A program made the translations under genes and the position numbers. 30,043 bases of DNA. It comes from CAYYAQ01 sp964469555 (GTDB lineage: Bacteria > Planctomycetota > UBA1135 > UBA2386). The stretch is from contig CAYYAQ010000056.1 of NCBI GenBank assembly GCA_964469555.1, positions 1 to 30,043 on the forward strand, in the 5' to 3' direction. This document shows, piece by piece, positions 8,126 to 16,618 of this stretch. A model generated the notes under the pieces. That model was not told where the DNA came from. It searched no databases and was given only the letters and a program-made list of their open reading frames with translations. Within the stretch, counting starts at the first letter, position 1, and each line of letters opens with the position of its first letter.

Positions 8126-8815
8126 ATGATCAACAGCGCGATGAACAGAGTGGAGCATTCAACAACTGTTGAGTCGGGGACGTACTCCGCACGGATCCAT
8201 GTTGTTGACCAGGATCCCGCCGTCTTTGAGTTGATCGCCGAACGAGCGGTCGCATCCGGGCTGATTCCCCTGTCGTACAAAACCGCCGATGAGTTCCGCA
8301 CCCGGTTCTCGTCGGAAGCGCTGAGTTGCGTGGTGTTGGACGTTTCCAATCCAGCTGCAAACGGAATGGAACTCCTGCGAGAGATTCGCCAGACATCACC
8401 GGAGATTCCGGTGATCATTACGAGTCACTGCGCCGACGTGTCCTGCGTGTTGGAGTCCATACGCTCGGGAGCGATCGACTTCCTCGAGAAGCCTGTCCAA
8501 TCGAACGAACTGTTCGAGAGGATCCTGCGCGCGCTCGAAGGAGGCAGGGTGGAACGACGCAAGCGCAACCGCCGCGGCGAACTTCTGGACCGGATCGATC
8601 GGCTCACTCCCAGGGAGTTCGAGGTGATGGCACTCCTCCGGCAGGGCAAGACCGTCAAGGAGATCGCCTACGAGTTCGGCCTGAGCCACAAGACGGTTCA
8701 GGTCCACCGCGCCCGTGTCCTCAAGCGCATGGGCGTCAACTCCGTGGTTCTGCTGACAAACCTCCTCAACGAGTTCGGAGTCGACCTCGGTTGCGACTCC
8801 GTGCCGCGAACCTAG
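8126..8815 (+). CDS. Response regulator, receiver plus LuxR-type HTH (FixJ/NarL-like)
   Basis: A 229-residue two-domain regulator. The receiver domain has the acidic pocket near VVDQD (residues 26-30), the phospho-acceptor Asp72 in CVVLDVSNP, the conserved hydroxyl residue in VIITSH (about 99-100) and Lys122 in FLEKPV. All landmarks for phosphorylation are therefore present. The C-terminal HTH covers about residues 160-215 (LTPREFEVMALLRQGKTVKE, then GLSHKTVQVHRARVLKRMGV). No sensor kinase is adjacent, so it is an orphan in this window. A GGAGG at 8119-8123 is too close to the ATG at 8126 and far from the ATG at 8141, so the exact start is uncertain. It converges on the ParB-domain gene with 18 nt between stops. 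Confidence 0.92.
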   Translation: MINSAMNRVEHSTTVESGTYSARIHVVDQDPAVFELIAERAVASGLIPLSYKTADEFRTRFSSEALSCVVLDVSNPAANGMELLREIRQTSPEIPVIITSHCADVSCVLESIRSGAIDFLEKPVQSNELFERILRALEGGRVERRKRNRRGELLDRIDRLTPREFEVMALLRQGKTVKEIAYEFGLSHKTVQVHRARVLKRMGVNSVVLLTNLLNEFGVDLGCDSVPRT

Positions 8816-8833
8816 GCGACCGGCCCTCCTGGG

Positions 8834-9424
8834 CTAGACCCCGAACTCCGCGACCGTGTCGCCCGACGGCGGTGCCTCGCCGTCGGAGTCGCGAAACTCC
8901 TCGATCCGACGCAGCGCCAGGCGCAAGAACGCGGCGGCCTTTTCCCGGCTCTCGGCGGATGCGCCCTTTTCCAGCTCGATGCCGTGGACCCGAACGCGGT
9001 CCCTGGTGATGTCACCCAGGGTCTTCGTCTTGCGCGCGGCAGCCGCCATCTGGATGGCATTGGCCTTCTCGATGACCGTGAGGTTCCGGCGGACCACGTT
9101 CGCCACGAAAGCGATCTTCTTGGCCTCGTCCGACAGTATCGGAGGGTAGATCACCGCGCGAATCGTCGTCCAGCCCAGCTGTCTGGCCGCCGCGGTGCGT
9201 CGGAAACCACCGATGATCCGATAGCGGGCCTCGCCCGCGACCACCGTGATCGGCGTGAGCTGCCCATCTCGTTCGAGACTGAGCACCAGCGACGGCGCGT
9301 CCTCGTTCAACCGGAACCGGTACGTCTCGTCCGAGTCGTCGACCTCCCGCAGCGGCAGATCGCGGATGGTGTCGTGATCCAGGTGGTGTCCGAGCCCCTT
9401 CGGGGGGCTCCCCGCTCGCTCCAC
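8834..9424 (-). CDS. Orphan ParB/Srx N-terminal-domain protein
   Basis: I place the start at the GTG at 9424, because GGAGGT lies 6 nt upstream (complement at 9431-9436); this gives 196 residues. The frame is open upstream to a TTG at 9541, but that stretch is made of hairpins and lacks coding character. The ParB-type core is clear: a DGQLTPITVV segment, then ARYRIIGGFRRTAAARQLGW (the GxRR box of the CTP/DNA-binding fold), and ANVVRRNLTVIEKANAI. The C-terminal half is helical and charged but does not show a convincing full HTH/KorB domain. Neither a ParA gene nor a parS-like site is evident, so this is more likely a ParB-like regulator than a chromosome partition protein. Confidence 0.8.
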   Translation of the reverse strand: MERAGSPPKGLGHHLDHDTIRDLPLREVDDSDETYRFRLNEDAPSLVLSLERDGQLTPITVVAGEARYRIIGGFRRTAAARQLGWTTIRAVIYPPILSDEAKKIAFVANVVRRNLTVIEKANAIQMAAAARKTKTLGDITRDRVRVHGIELEKGASAESREKAAAFLRLALRRIEEFRDSDGEAPPSGDTVAEFGV

Positions 9425-9601
9425 GTCCCGACCTCCGGTGAACGCCCCGCGACCGGCGGGGCTACAACGATCGAGCCGCCACAGGATGCCGGACTTCGCC
9501 TTGACACGAGCCGGCGATTTCCAGCTGGCCAAAGGCCTCAAGCCCTTTGCTACCCATCACATCTGGAGGCAATAATGAACTTGGAAAGCTGCGGCCCGAC
9601 C
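9425..9601 (-). promoter_or_regulatory. Hairpin-rich leader upstream of the ParB-domain gene
   Basis: This 177-nt non-coding stretch holds a perfect 7-bp hairpin GCCCCGC-gaccg-GCGGGGC (9444-9462) and a 6-bp hairpin CAAAGG-cctcaagc-CCTTTG (9530-9549). Just inside the ParB-domain coding region lies a third, GAGCCCC-ttcgg-GGGGCTC (9392-9410). On the minus strand the first sits directly in front of the GGAGGT ribosome binding site, so it could modulate translation, or the three could be copies of a repetitive extragenic element. A GGAGG (9566-9570) followed by ATG at 9576 on the plus strand leads only into antisense sequence of the propeller gene. Confidence 0.4.
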
Positions 9602-11026
9602 CTAATTCGCGAAGAACTGGAGCTCCGCGTAGCGGGTGAAATCGCCCTTGTCGGGGTTCGTGCTGCGCACCCGCACACCCTGGAGATAGACGGTGAAGCC
9701 GATCAGCGCCGTGTCGTTGGGAACCGTGGCCGTGAACGACAGCGGCGGACCCTTGCCAACCCCGGAGACGAGGTTGAACAGGATGTTGAGGTCGATCGCC
9801 ACGCCGTAGGTGAAGCCGGGCACCTGGAGCTGTTTCTTCGGATCGGCGGGCAGCAGGCCCGTGGAGAGGAACAGCGTCCCTCTCTCCCCGAACAGGAGCG
9901 GCAGCTTGAACGTGAGCTGCGCCTTCAGCTCCGGGCGCGGTTCGACCACGATCTCGCGGTCCAGTTCGATCAGCTGCACCTCGGGCCGTTGACCGGTCGT
10001 GCCAGCCTTGTAGCCCCCGAACGCGACCTTCAGTCCGCCAGAATCGATCGAGGGCGGCCCGGCGAAGACCCAGTTGGTCTCGGGCTCGAGCGGAATCCTC
10101 GCCCCGCCCTTCGCCGGCATCACGATGGGCACGATGTTCCCGTGGAAGGTCAATCCCATCGTGACCGCGAGACTCATGTCACGGGACACGCTCAGCCTCT
10201 GGAAGTGCTGCTTGGGGAGGGTCATCGGAACCGGAGGCTTGCCCGCGGTCGTCACGCGCATGATCTCCCACGTCGTCTTGGTGGTATCGACGGCGACGAA
10301 CAGCACGGTCGTTCCCGAGTCTGACCAGGCCAGACTCCGAGGCAGACTGACGTTGACGCCGGCGCGTGGCATGGTGCCACCGCTCATGGAAGCGTCGTTC
10401 TTCCCGTCGATGTCGACAGCACGGATGCCGATCGGAGCGTGCGGGAACTGGGTCAACTGGCTCGTGTACGCGATCTTCTTGTCGGTGGGATCGAGGGTCA
10501 CGTGGGCGAAGAAGTTTGCCGCGCTCGACAAGATGTCCTTCGCGAAGGCGGAGCTGTCGGTCGGCACGGTGAAGATGGCGTTGCCTCCCGCCGAGTCCGA
10601 ACGAGTCCCGATGAGGAAGCTGTCCTTCGAGTCCGGGGCGTAGATCCGCGGGTTGACCCCGCTGATCTTGGTGATCTGCTTCGCTGTCCCGCCGATGCTG
10701 CGGATGTAGTTCACGGTGGAAGCGATCTGGTAGTAGAGGCCAGCGCTGTCCGGGGCCCAGATGAAGTTGGTCAGGGACTTGTCGACCACGAGGTTCGAGG
10801 GCTTGCTGTTCGGGACCGTCGAGATGATGCCGAGCGCAGAGGTTCCGTTCGAGCTGGTCTTGAACGCGACCCAGTTGCCATTCGGACTGATCTGGACGTC
10901 GGACGCGCCGACGGTGGTCAGCGCGCGGACGCCCCGCTGCGATGGCAGCATCACCGCCGAGCCGACGAGAGCGGCGACGGCCAGCACGGTCGCGCAAGGA
11001 AGCCGGGAGAGCAGTGCGTAGGTCAC
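9602..11026 (-). CDS. Secreted TolB/WD40-like beta-propeller protein
   Basis: A 474-residue exported protein. The start is the GTG at 11026, preceded by GGAG at about 8 nt, and begins a signal peptide (LPCATVLAVAALVGSAVMLP). Several TolB-like blade repeats follow, each with an S/D-P-x-G-x-x-x-A/V-F or W-x-D-S-G core, for example DVQISPNGNWVAFKTS, NFIWAPDSAGLYY and SLAWSDSGTTVLFVAV. The C-terminal segment FTATVPNDTALIGFTVYLQG resembles a tail I associate with secreted planctomycete proteins. Such propellers usually mediate binding at the cell surface or in the periplasm; no catalytic residues are evident. It is divergent from the amidohydrolase operon, 287 nt away, and could share control with it. 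Confidence 0.8.
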   Translation of the reverse strand: MTYALLSRLPCATVLAVAALVGSAVMLPSQRGVRALTTVGASDVQISPNGNWVAFKTSSNGTSALGIISTVPNSKPSNLVVDKSLTNFIWAPDSAGLYYQIASTVNYIRSIGGTAKQITKISGVNPRIYAPDSKDSFLIGTRSDSAGGNAIFTVPTDSSAFAKDILSSAANFFAHVTLDPTDKKIAYTSQLTQFPHAPIGIRAVDIDGKNDASMSGGTMPRAGVNVSLPRSLAWSDSGTTVLFVAVDTTKTTWEIMRVTTAGKPPVPMTLPKQHFQRLSVSRDMSLAVTMGLTFHGNIVPIVMPAKGGARIPLEPETNWVFAGPPSIDSGGLKVAFGGYKAGTTGQRPEVQLIELDREIVVEPRPELKAQLTFKLPLLFGERGTLFLSTGLLPADPKKQLQVPGFTYGVAIDLNILFNLVSGVGKGPPLSFTATVPNDTALIGFTVYLQGVRVRSTNPDKGDFTRYAELQFFAN

Positions 11027-11313
11027 GGAAAGGACTCCTTCTGGGAAGGGAAAGTCGGACGCTGGATCGGGGGAACGAAGCGACGACCGGTAAAGGATAT
11101 CCCCTCCAACCGGCGTCCGTAACCATCGTGTGGCGGCCTCTACCGCGCGACTTCTATCGGGACGATCGATTCGCACGAAAAGCTTGGCAGGCCGCCTCGG
11201 CCAACCCGTAAAACGGCGCCACGATCGCGGGCTCGTCCGACCCCGTGACGAACCCGAAACGCCCTCCCAATTGATGGTCTGCAGAGGCCCTCACCTCCCC
11301 CCCCGACCGTGAG
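11027..11313. promoter_or_regulatory. Divergent intergenic region containing the presumed operon promoter
   Basis: This 287-nt region separates the minus-strand propeller gene from the nine-gene amidohydrolase operon and must hold both promoters if each gene has its own. I see no convincing -35/-10 pair or long dyad. A run of eight or nine C residues lies just before the operon start (around 11297-11304). Confidence 0.4.
11154..11294 (-). pseudogene. Possible gene remnant in the divergent intergenic region
   Basis: A 46-codon minus-strand frame from a GTG at 11294. Its middle part (RFGFVTGSDEPAIVAPFYGL then AEAACQAF) has GC-rich third positions and a protein-like composition, unlike the other frames here. 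The GTG overlaps a GGAGG with no spacing, so independent translation is doubtful. It could be the tail of a decayed gene or chance. No family recognised. Confidence 0.2.
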
Positions 11314-12900
11314 ATGCGATTGCCGAATCCGCGCCTAGTCTGGTCGACCGTAAATCCTTTCAGGAACCCGGTCTTCGTCCCCTTTGCCCTTCTGCTCGTG
11401 CCTTTGGCCTCGATCGCCGCGCAAGACGATCGAGCCAGGCGAACCGGCGGTCGCAGTCGTGCCGTCATCGCCCTCAAGGTTGGCACCGTCCACCCGGTAT
11501 CCGCGCCGACGATCAAGAACGGCGTGATCCTGATCCGGGGAGGTCGGATTCTCGGGGTCGGACCGGAGGGCAAGCTACGCATCCCGTCGAGCGCCAAGGT
11601 AGAGGAGCATCCCAACGCCCACGCGTACCCGGGTCTCGTCGACGCGTTGTCCAACGCGTTCACGTCGTCTCGGGAGATCTCCAATTCGTCGATCAACGCG
11701 GGCACTGACTTCTTCGATGCCCTGGACGCGAGTGATGAGGCTTCGCGCAAGCTCATCCGGTCGGGGATCACCACCGCCTATGTCAGCAACCGCTCGGGCG
11801 CGACGTGGCGTGGACTCGGCGCCATCATCCGACCGAACTCCCGAGGCTTCTCGACGCTGCGCGGCAAGAAACACGGCGGTCTCAGCCTTCGCATGACGAC
11901 CGGCGACCGCGCCGGCCACGCGCTGGATCGACTGAGGCGATTCGACACCACCGGCAACGTGTTCGACTCGTTGGAGGACTACGAGAAGAAGCAGAAGGAC
12001 TACCAGAAGGCACTCGACAAGTACAAGAAGGACTACAAGGCGTACCTCGATCACTTCCGCAAGACGAAGAAGAAGGCGCCGGCCAAGCCCGCCGACAAGA
12101 CCGAGCCGAAGAAGCCGGGGAAGGACGCCGCGAAGGAAACGCCTTCGACTCCGGATCGCCGCCGCGGACGGCGTGGCGAATTCGGTGGTCGTCGCGGACG
12201 TCCGACCGACACGCCGGGATCACCGACCGCCAGCAAGCCCGAAGCCGGCAACGCCGCGAAGAAGGACACCCAGGACAAGAAGGGGAAGACCGCAAAGGCT
12301 GGCAAGACCGCACCGAAGAAGCCGAAGTGGCCCAAGCGCGTCAAGAAGGACAAGGCGAAGGAAGCCCTCCTCAGCGTCCTGAACGGCAAGCTCCCGCTGC
12401 GCATCGAAGTGCACCGCAAGGACGAGATCCGCGCGGCGCTGTTCATGGCGCTGACCAAGGAACTGCCCGGGATCACCCTCGAGTTCGCGACCGACGCCGC
12501 GGGCATCGCGACCGAGCTCGCCGAAGCCGGCGCCCCGGTCGTGGTGACGGACCTCTTGCCGACCGCCGCCGACATCCTGGCCAAGCGTGACCGCGGCGCC
12601 CTTCCTGCAAGCCTGCACAAGGCCGGTGTTGCGGTCGCCATCGGCAGCGGAGACATCAGGAACGCGCGCAACCTGACGTTGATGGCGGCATACGCCTGTG
12701 GCCAGGGTCTCCCCGAAGACGCGGCCGTGCGAGCGCTCACGCTGGTTCCGGCCAAGATCCTCGGCGTGGACGATCAGATTGGCTCGCTCGCGCGCAACAA
12801 GGTCGCCGACATCCTGATCACGTCCGGACCCCTTCTGCGCAGCGACACCCGCGTCCTGCGCGTCATCGCCCAAGGCCGCACCCAATACGAGGCGAAGTGA
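11314..12900 (+). CDS. Amidohydrolase-like pseudoenzyme, operon gene 1
   Basis: 528 residues with an exported N-terminus (FVPFALLLVPLASIAAQ). It has the composite beta-domain strands of COG1228-type amidohydrolases (GVILIRGGRILGVGP), the SGITTAYV strand of the barrel and the C-terminal VPAKILGVDDQIGSLARN. The metal-binding site is gone: the usual PGLVDxHxH reads PGLVDALSNAF, with no histidine. Residues about 220-352 form a long insert rich in Lys, Ala, Pro and Arg. It starts with coiled-coil-like heptads (DYEKKQKDYQKALDKYKKDY) and continues as disordered, strongly basic sequence. It is the first gene of the operon and its TGA overlaps the ATG of gene 2 by one base. Probably a structural, binding or regulatory subunit rather than a hydrolase (inference). 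Confidence 0.85.
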   Translation: MRLPNPRLVWSTVNPFRNPVFVPFALLLVPLASIAAQDDRARRTGGRSRAVIALKVGTVHPVSAPTIKNGVILIRGGRILGVGPEGKLRIPSSAKVEEHPNAHAYPGLVDALSNAFTSSREISNSSINAGTDFFDALDASDEASRKLIRSGITTAYVSNRSGATWRGLGAIIRPNSRGFSTLRGKKHGGLSLRMTTGDRAGHALDRLRRFDTTGNVFDSLEDYEKKQKDYQKALDKYKKDYKAYLDHFRKTKKKAPAKPADKTEPKKPGKDAAKETPSTPDRRRGRRGEFGGRRGRPTDTPGSPTASKPEAGNAAKKDTQDKKGKTAKAGKTAPKKPKWPKRVKKDKAKEALLSVLNGKLPLRIEVHRKDEIRAALFMALTKELPGITLEFATDAAGIATELAEAGAPVVVTDLLPTAADILAKRDRGALPASLHKAGVAVAIGSGDIRNARNLTLMAAYACGQGLPEDAAVRALTLVPAKILGVDDQIGSLARNKVADILITSGPLLRSDTRVLRVIAQGRTQYEAK

Positions 12901-14057
12901 TGCTACTCACCACGACATTCCTCACCACTGCAGCATTCGGCATGGCGCCCCAGGGCGACGAAATCCAGAAGCCCGCGGTGCACAAAGGATCTCTGCTCGT
13001 CGAAGCAAAGCGCATCTACATCAACAAGAACCGGGTCCTCGACAACACCGCCATCCTGATCCGCGATGGGAAGGTCCTCTACGTCGGTAGCGAGATTCCC
13101 GAGGACGCGAAGAAGAACACGCCGAAGGTGTCGTTCCCAAACGGCACGGTCGTCCCCGGATTCGTCAACCCGCACACCAGCCTGGGCCACGGCGCGCACC
13201 TCGCGGAGAAGATCGACACCTTCACCCCGGAGCTCCAGGCCAGCGACGCATTCGATCCGTTCGTGCCATCGCTCTGGCAGAGCGCCAGGGCGGGAGTCAC
13301 GACGGTGGGACTCGCGCCGAGTTCGACCAACGCGTTCGCCGGCCAGGCCACTGCGGTACGCACCGGCAAGATCGGCAAGATCCTCGTCGATTCGACCTAC
13401 CTCAAGATGTCGATGGTCGACGCCGCTTTCGATCAGAATCGGTTCCCGACGTCGCGCATGGGGGCAGCCGACCTCCTCCGGACGACGTTTGGCGAAGCGC
13501 GCTCCGCGCTCGGATCGACGGACGATCGGCTCAAGGTCCTGCTCGACGCCACGAGCGGCGGTCGCCAACTGGTCTTCCACGTGAGGACCGAGGCAGAGAT
13601 CCAGTGCGTCCTGGACCTGTCGACCGAACTCTCTCTCAAACCCCTCCTCGTCGGCTGTGACGAAGGCTACAAGCGCGCCGAACGAATCGCCAAGGTTTGC
13701 TCCGGCGTCGTGCTCGCGCCGATGGGGTTCGGAGCTGCCAAGAAGCGACTGACCTTCCCCGCCACGCTCGAAAAGCTCGGGGTGCCGTTCTCGTTCATGG
13801 CCGAACGCCCCGAGGACCTTCGGATCTCGGCGGCGCTCGCTGTGCGTCACGGAGCATCGGTCAAGATGGTGCTCGCCGCACTGACCGAGACCGCCGCGAA
13901 GCACACGGAGGCAGCCGGGCTCGTCGGCACGCTGTTCGAAGGCAAGTCCGCTGACTTCTGCGTGTTCAGCGGCAGCCCGCTGGACCTGACATCGCGGCTC
14001 ACCGCCGTCTACATCGCGGGCATCCCCGTGAAGAACCTCACAACGAAGGGCAAGTAG
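12900..14057 (+). CDS. Amidohydrolase-like pseudoenzyme, operon gene 2
   Basis: 385 residues from the ATG at 12900, which overlaps the previous stop (TGATG); a GTG one codon earlier is in frame. A short hydrophobic N-terminus (LLTTTFLTTAAFGMA) suggests export. The family landmarks TAILIRDGKVLYVG, RAGVTTVGLAP and SADFCVFSGSPLDLTSR are present. The HxH motif is reduced to PGFVNPHTSLG: the aspartate is Asn, the first His is kept and the second is Ser. The downstream Asp motif reads MAERPED instead of TD. No large insert is present. It most likely lacks the binuclear metal centre. The next gene starts after a single spacer base. Confidence 0.85.
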   Translation: MLLTTTFLTTAAFGMAPQGDEIQKPAVHKGSLLVEAKRIYINKNRVLDNTAILIRDGKVLYVGSEIPEDAKKNTPKVSFPNGTVVPGFVNPHTSLGHGAHLAEKIDTFTPELQASDAFDPFVPSLWQSARAGVTTVGLAPSSTNAFAGQATAVRTGKIGKILVDSTYLKMSMVDAAFDQNRFPTSRMGAADLLRTTFGEARSALGSTDDRLKVLLDATSGGRQLVFHVRTEAEIQCVLDLSTELSLKPLLVGCDEGYKRAERIAKVCSGVVLAPMGFGAAKKRLTFPATLEKLGVPFSFMAERPEDLRISAALAVRHGASVKMVLAALTETAAKHTEAAGLVGTLFEGKSADFCVFSGSPLDLTSRLTAVYIAGIPVKNLTTKGK

Positions 14058-14058
14058 C

Positions 14059-15276
14059 ATGAAGCTCGCAGCATTCTCACTCGTCGCGCTCGCCGCACTG
14101 CAAGCCGCACTTCCGGCGCAAACAGTCTTCAAGGGCGCGAAGGTCTACCCCGTCGCCAGCAATCCGATCGAGAACGGCATCGTCATCGTGCAAGGCGGGA
14201 AGATCATCGCGGTCGGCGATGCGAAGACTTCCATCCCCGAAGGCGCCAAGATCATCGACTGCACGGGCAAAATCATCACCCCCGGCCTGATCGACGCGGG
14301 CACGCAACTCAGCGTCAACCGCAAGCACGCGAACGAACAGTTCGAAGAAGTCACCCCTCACATGCGGGTGCTCGACGCGGTCGAAGCGGGGCACAAGGCA
14401 TTCGACCGAGTGCGCCATGCCGGCGTGACGACGGTCCAGATCAACCCGGGGAACCGAAACGTAATCGGCGGGCTCGGTGCGGTGTTGAAGACCGCGAGCG
14501 AGACCGCCGCGGACATGCTCGTCAAGGACAACTCCGCTCTCCGCGTGACGCTCGGTCGTGAGCCAGGCTCCGGCAACATGGCGATCCGCGGCGGCACTCC
14601 GAGCAGCATCTACTACCGCCGTCCGACGACTCGGATGGGAACCGTCTGGACCGTGCGCAAGGCCTTCTACGACGCCATGAGCTACCGCGACCAGAAGACC
14701 TTGCCCGACCCCAAGGACCGCCCACCCGTGAGCCCCGGCATGGAGGTACTCGTCAAGGTTCTCGAAGGGAACTTGATGGTGCACACCACCGCGCGGGCCG
14801 AACAGGACATCCGCACAGCGCTGCGCATCGCCAAGGAGTTCGGCTACAAGACCGTCATCCAGGGCGGTGTCGAAACGTGGCGCGTGATCGATGAGGTCGC
14901 CGAAGCCCAGGCAAAGGTGATCTTCTCGCCGCCCAGCCTCAATGGAGCCGGCAACATGGACGGCGCCGAAGGCCGCTACCACACCCTGAACATGATGGCG
15001 GAACGCGGTATCCCGTTCGCCATCCAAACCGAGTCCAGCCTCGGCGAGCGTTCGCTCGCACACGAAGGCATGGTCGCGATGCGAAACGGTCTGTCGTTCG
15101 ACAAGACGCTCGCCGCAGTCACGCTGGTTCCCGCGCAGGTGCTCGGGGTCAGCGACCGCCTCGGCACGCTGGAGAAGGGCAAGGACGCCGACCTCGTCGT
15201 GTGGTCCGACCTTCCGTTCGACGCCGCTGCCCGCGCCGAGATGGTGTTCATCAACGGCAAGGACGTGACCAAGTGA
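14059..15276 (+). CDS. Amidohydrolase-like pseudoenzyme, operon gene 3
   Basis: 405 residues with a clear signal peptide (LVALAALQAALPAQ). It has the beta-domain strand GIVIVQGGKIIAVGDA, the strand HAGVTTVQINPGN and the C-terminal VPAQVLGVSDRLGTLEKGKD. The metal motif reads PGLIDAGTQLS: both histidines are replaced, by Gly and Gln. One later His survives (MVHTTA), the next is replaced (VIQGGVE), the carboxylated-Lys region reads ALRVTLGRE with Arg, and the Asp motif reads QTESSLG. The position where sister proteins carry inserts here holds a short Pro-rich loop (TLPDPKDRPPVSPG). A non-metal pseudoenzyme by these criteria. It is tightly linked in the operon. Confidence 0.85.
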   Translation: MKLAAFSLVALAALQAALPAQTVFKGAKVYPVASNPIENGIVIVQGGKIIAVGDAKTSIPEGAKIIDCTGKIITPGLIDAGTQLSVNRKHANEQFEEVTPHMRVLDAVEAGHKAFDRVRHAGVTTVQINPGNRNVIGGLGAVLKTASETAADMLVKDNSALRVTLGREPGSGNMAIRGGTPSSIYYRRPTTRMGTVWTVRKAFYDAMSYRDQKTLPDPKDRPPVSPGMEVLVKVLEGNLMVHTTARAEQDIRTALRIAKEFGYKTVIQGGVETWRVIDEVAEAQAKVIFSPPSLNGAGNMDGAEGRYHTLNMMAERGIPFAIQTESSLGERSLAHEGMVAMRNGLSFDKTLAAVTLVPAQVLGVSDRLGTLEKGKDADLVVWSDLPFDAAARAEMVFINGKDVTK

Positions 15277-15317
15277 AGCTTCAAGAAACCCAGAACTCCC
15301 TCCCGAGAGCCAAGAAG

Positions 15318-16601
15318 ATGCGCAACCTCTCTACCGCTACCACAGTGCTCACCGCCACAGTGCTTGCCGCGCTGGCGATCCCCATGTCCGCCCAGGACAA
15401 GCTCACCGTCAAGTGCGGTCGACTGATCATCGCACCCGGCAAGGAACTGAAGGACGCGATCATCCTGATCGAGAACGGCAAGATCAAATCGGTCGGCACC
15501 AAGATCGACGTGCCATGGGAAGCCAAGGTCATCGACGCCAGCAAGAAGGTCGTAATGGCGACCTACGTCATCGCGCACACCAGCTCAGGGATGAGCCAGG
15601 GCAACGAGCGCATGGCGAACGTCCCGTACATCACCGTGCAAGACGGGGTCGACCCGGCGCACAACTACTTCGAGGAAGCGCTGCGCAACGGGATCGGCAC
15701 GATTCACGTCATCCCGGGCAACAACACGCTGCTCGGCGGAACCGGCATGGTCGTCAAGCCGTACGGCAAGACCGTCGAGGAGATGGCTGTCCGCGCGCAC
15801 ACGGGTCTCAAGATGTCGTTGCTGTCGTCGGGCAGCCGCATGGCGCAGATCCACAAGATGCGACGCGCGCTCGAGGACATCAAGGACTACATCGCCGACT
15901 ACGAACGCCGCAAGAAGGAGTTCGACGATGAGAAGGCTGCCGGCGCGACAAAGAAGAAGGAGTTCGAGGAGAAGATCGACGAGAAGAAGAAGCCAGTCGT
16001 CGACCTCCTGAAGGGCGAGGCGCGGGCCTACTTCTACGTCCCCACCACTGCCGAGATGCACGAGGCGATGCAACTGATCGCGAAGTACAAGCTCGATGTC
16101 GTGCTGGTGCTCGGCCCGCGATGCCACAAGTCCGCGGAGAGCCTGGCGCGAACCAAGATCCCGATCATCCTCGATGCGACGATGGAGTACGAAGAGCTCG
16201 ATCGCGACACCGACGAGAACGTCAAGTACTGCCCCGCGGCGTTGCTCGACAAGGCCGGCAAGGCCTTCACCTTGTCGATCGGGAGTAGCGGCATGACGAG
16301 GTACCCGTGGTGGCAAATGGCGACCGCCATTCGCAACGGCGTCAGCCGCGACAAAGCCCTCGCCGCGTTGACGACGGAGCCCGCGAAGTTACTCGGCTTC
16401 GACAAGGAAATCGGGACGATCGAAACGGGCAAGGTCGCGAACCTACAGATCCTCACCGGTGACCCACTCAAGGCCACTACGTGGGTCGAGACCGTCGTGC
16501 TCGACGGCGAGATCGTCTACGAGCGCAGCAAGGACCAACGGCTACAGCACCTGTTCGGCAAGACCGATTCGGACACCGACAAGAAGGCCTCCAACCGCTG
16601 A
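15318..16601 (+). CDS. Amidohydrolase-like pseudoenzyme, operon gene 4
   Basis: 427 residues. The ATG at 15318 is chosen because it begins a signal peptide (TTVLTATVLAALAIPMSAQ); an in-frame GTG at 15273 overlapping the previous stop would add a non-hydrophobic leader. Strands AIILIENGKIKSVG and GIGTIHVIPGNN mark the family. The metal motif is VVMATYVIAHTSSG: Pro-Gly is lost, one His remains and the second is Ser. A Lys is kept in GLKMSLL. Residues about 179-236 form an acidic/basic coiled-coil-like insert (DIKDYIADYERRKKEFDDEK). The Asp motif reads IGSSGMTRY. Predicted non-catalytic. Unlike genes 1, 8 and 9, its insert has no long disordered basic tail. Confidence 0.85.
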   Translation: MRNLSTATTVLTATVLAALAIPMSAQDKLTVKCGRLIIAPGKELKDAIILIENGKIKSVGTKIDVPWEAKVIDASKKVVMATYVIAHTSSGMSQGNERMANVPYITVQDGVDPAHNYFEEALRNGIGTIHVIPGNNTLLGGTGMVVKPYGKTVEEMAVRAHTGLKMSLLSSGSRMAQIHKMRRALEDIKDYIADYERRKKEFDDEKAAGATKKKEFEEKIDEKKKPVVDLLKGEARAYFYVPTTAEMHEAMQLIAKYKLDVVLVLGPRCHKSAESLARTKIPIILDATMEYEELDRDTDENVKYCPAALLDKAGKAFTLSIGSSGMTRYPWWQMATAIRNGVSRDKALAALTTEPAKLLGFDKEIGTIETGKVANLQILTGDPLKATTWVETVVLDGEIVYERSKDQRLQHLFGKTDSDTDKKASNR

Positions 16602-16618
16602 TCCCAGGGGGATCGAAC

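Noticed and set aside
9576..10324. Plus-strand frame with a good GGAGG plus ATG at 9576
   Set aside because: Apart from its first codons it is antisense to the propeller gene, which has blade repeats and a signal peptide. The translated sequence is charged low-complexity, typical of a shadow frame in GC-rich DNA.
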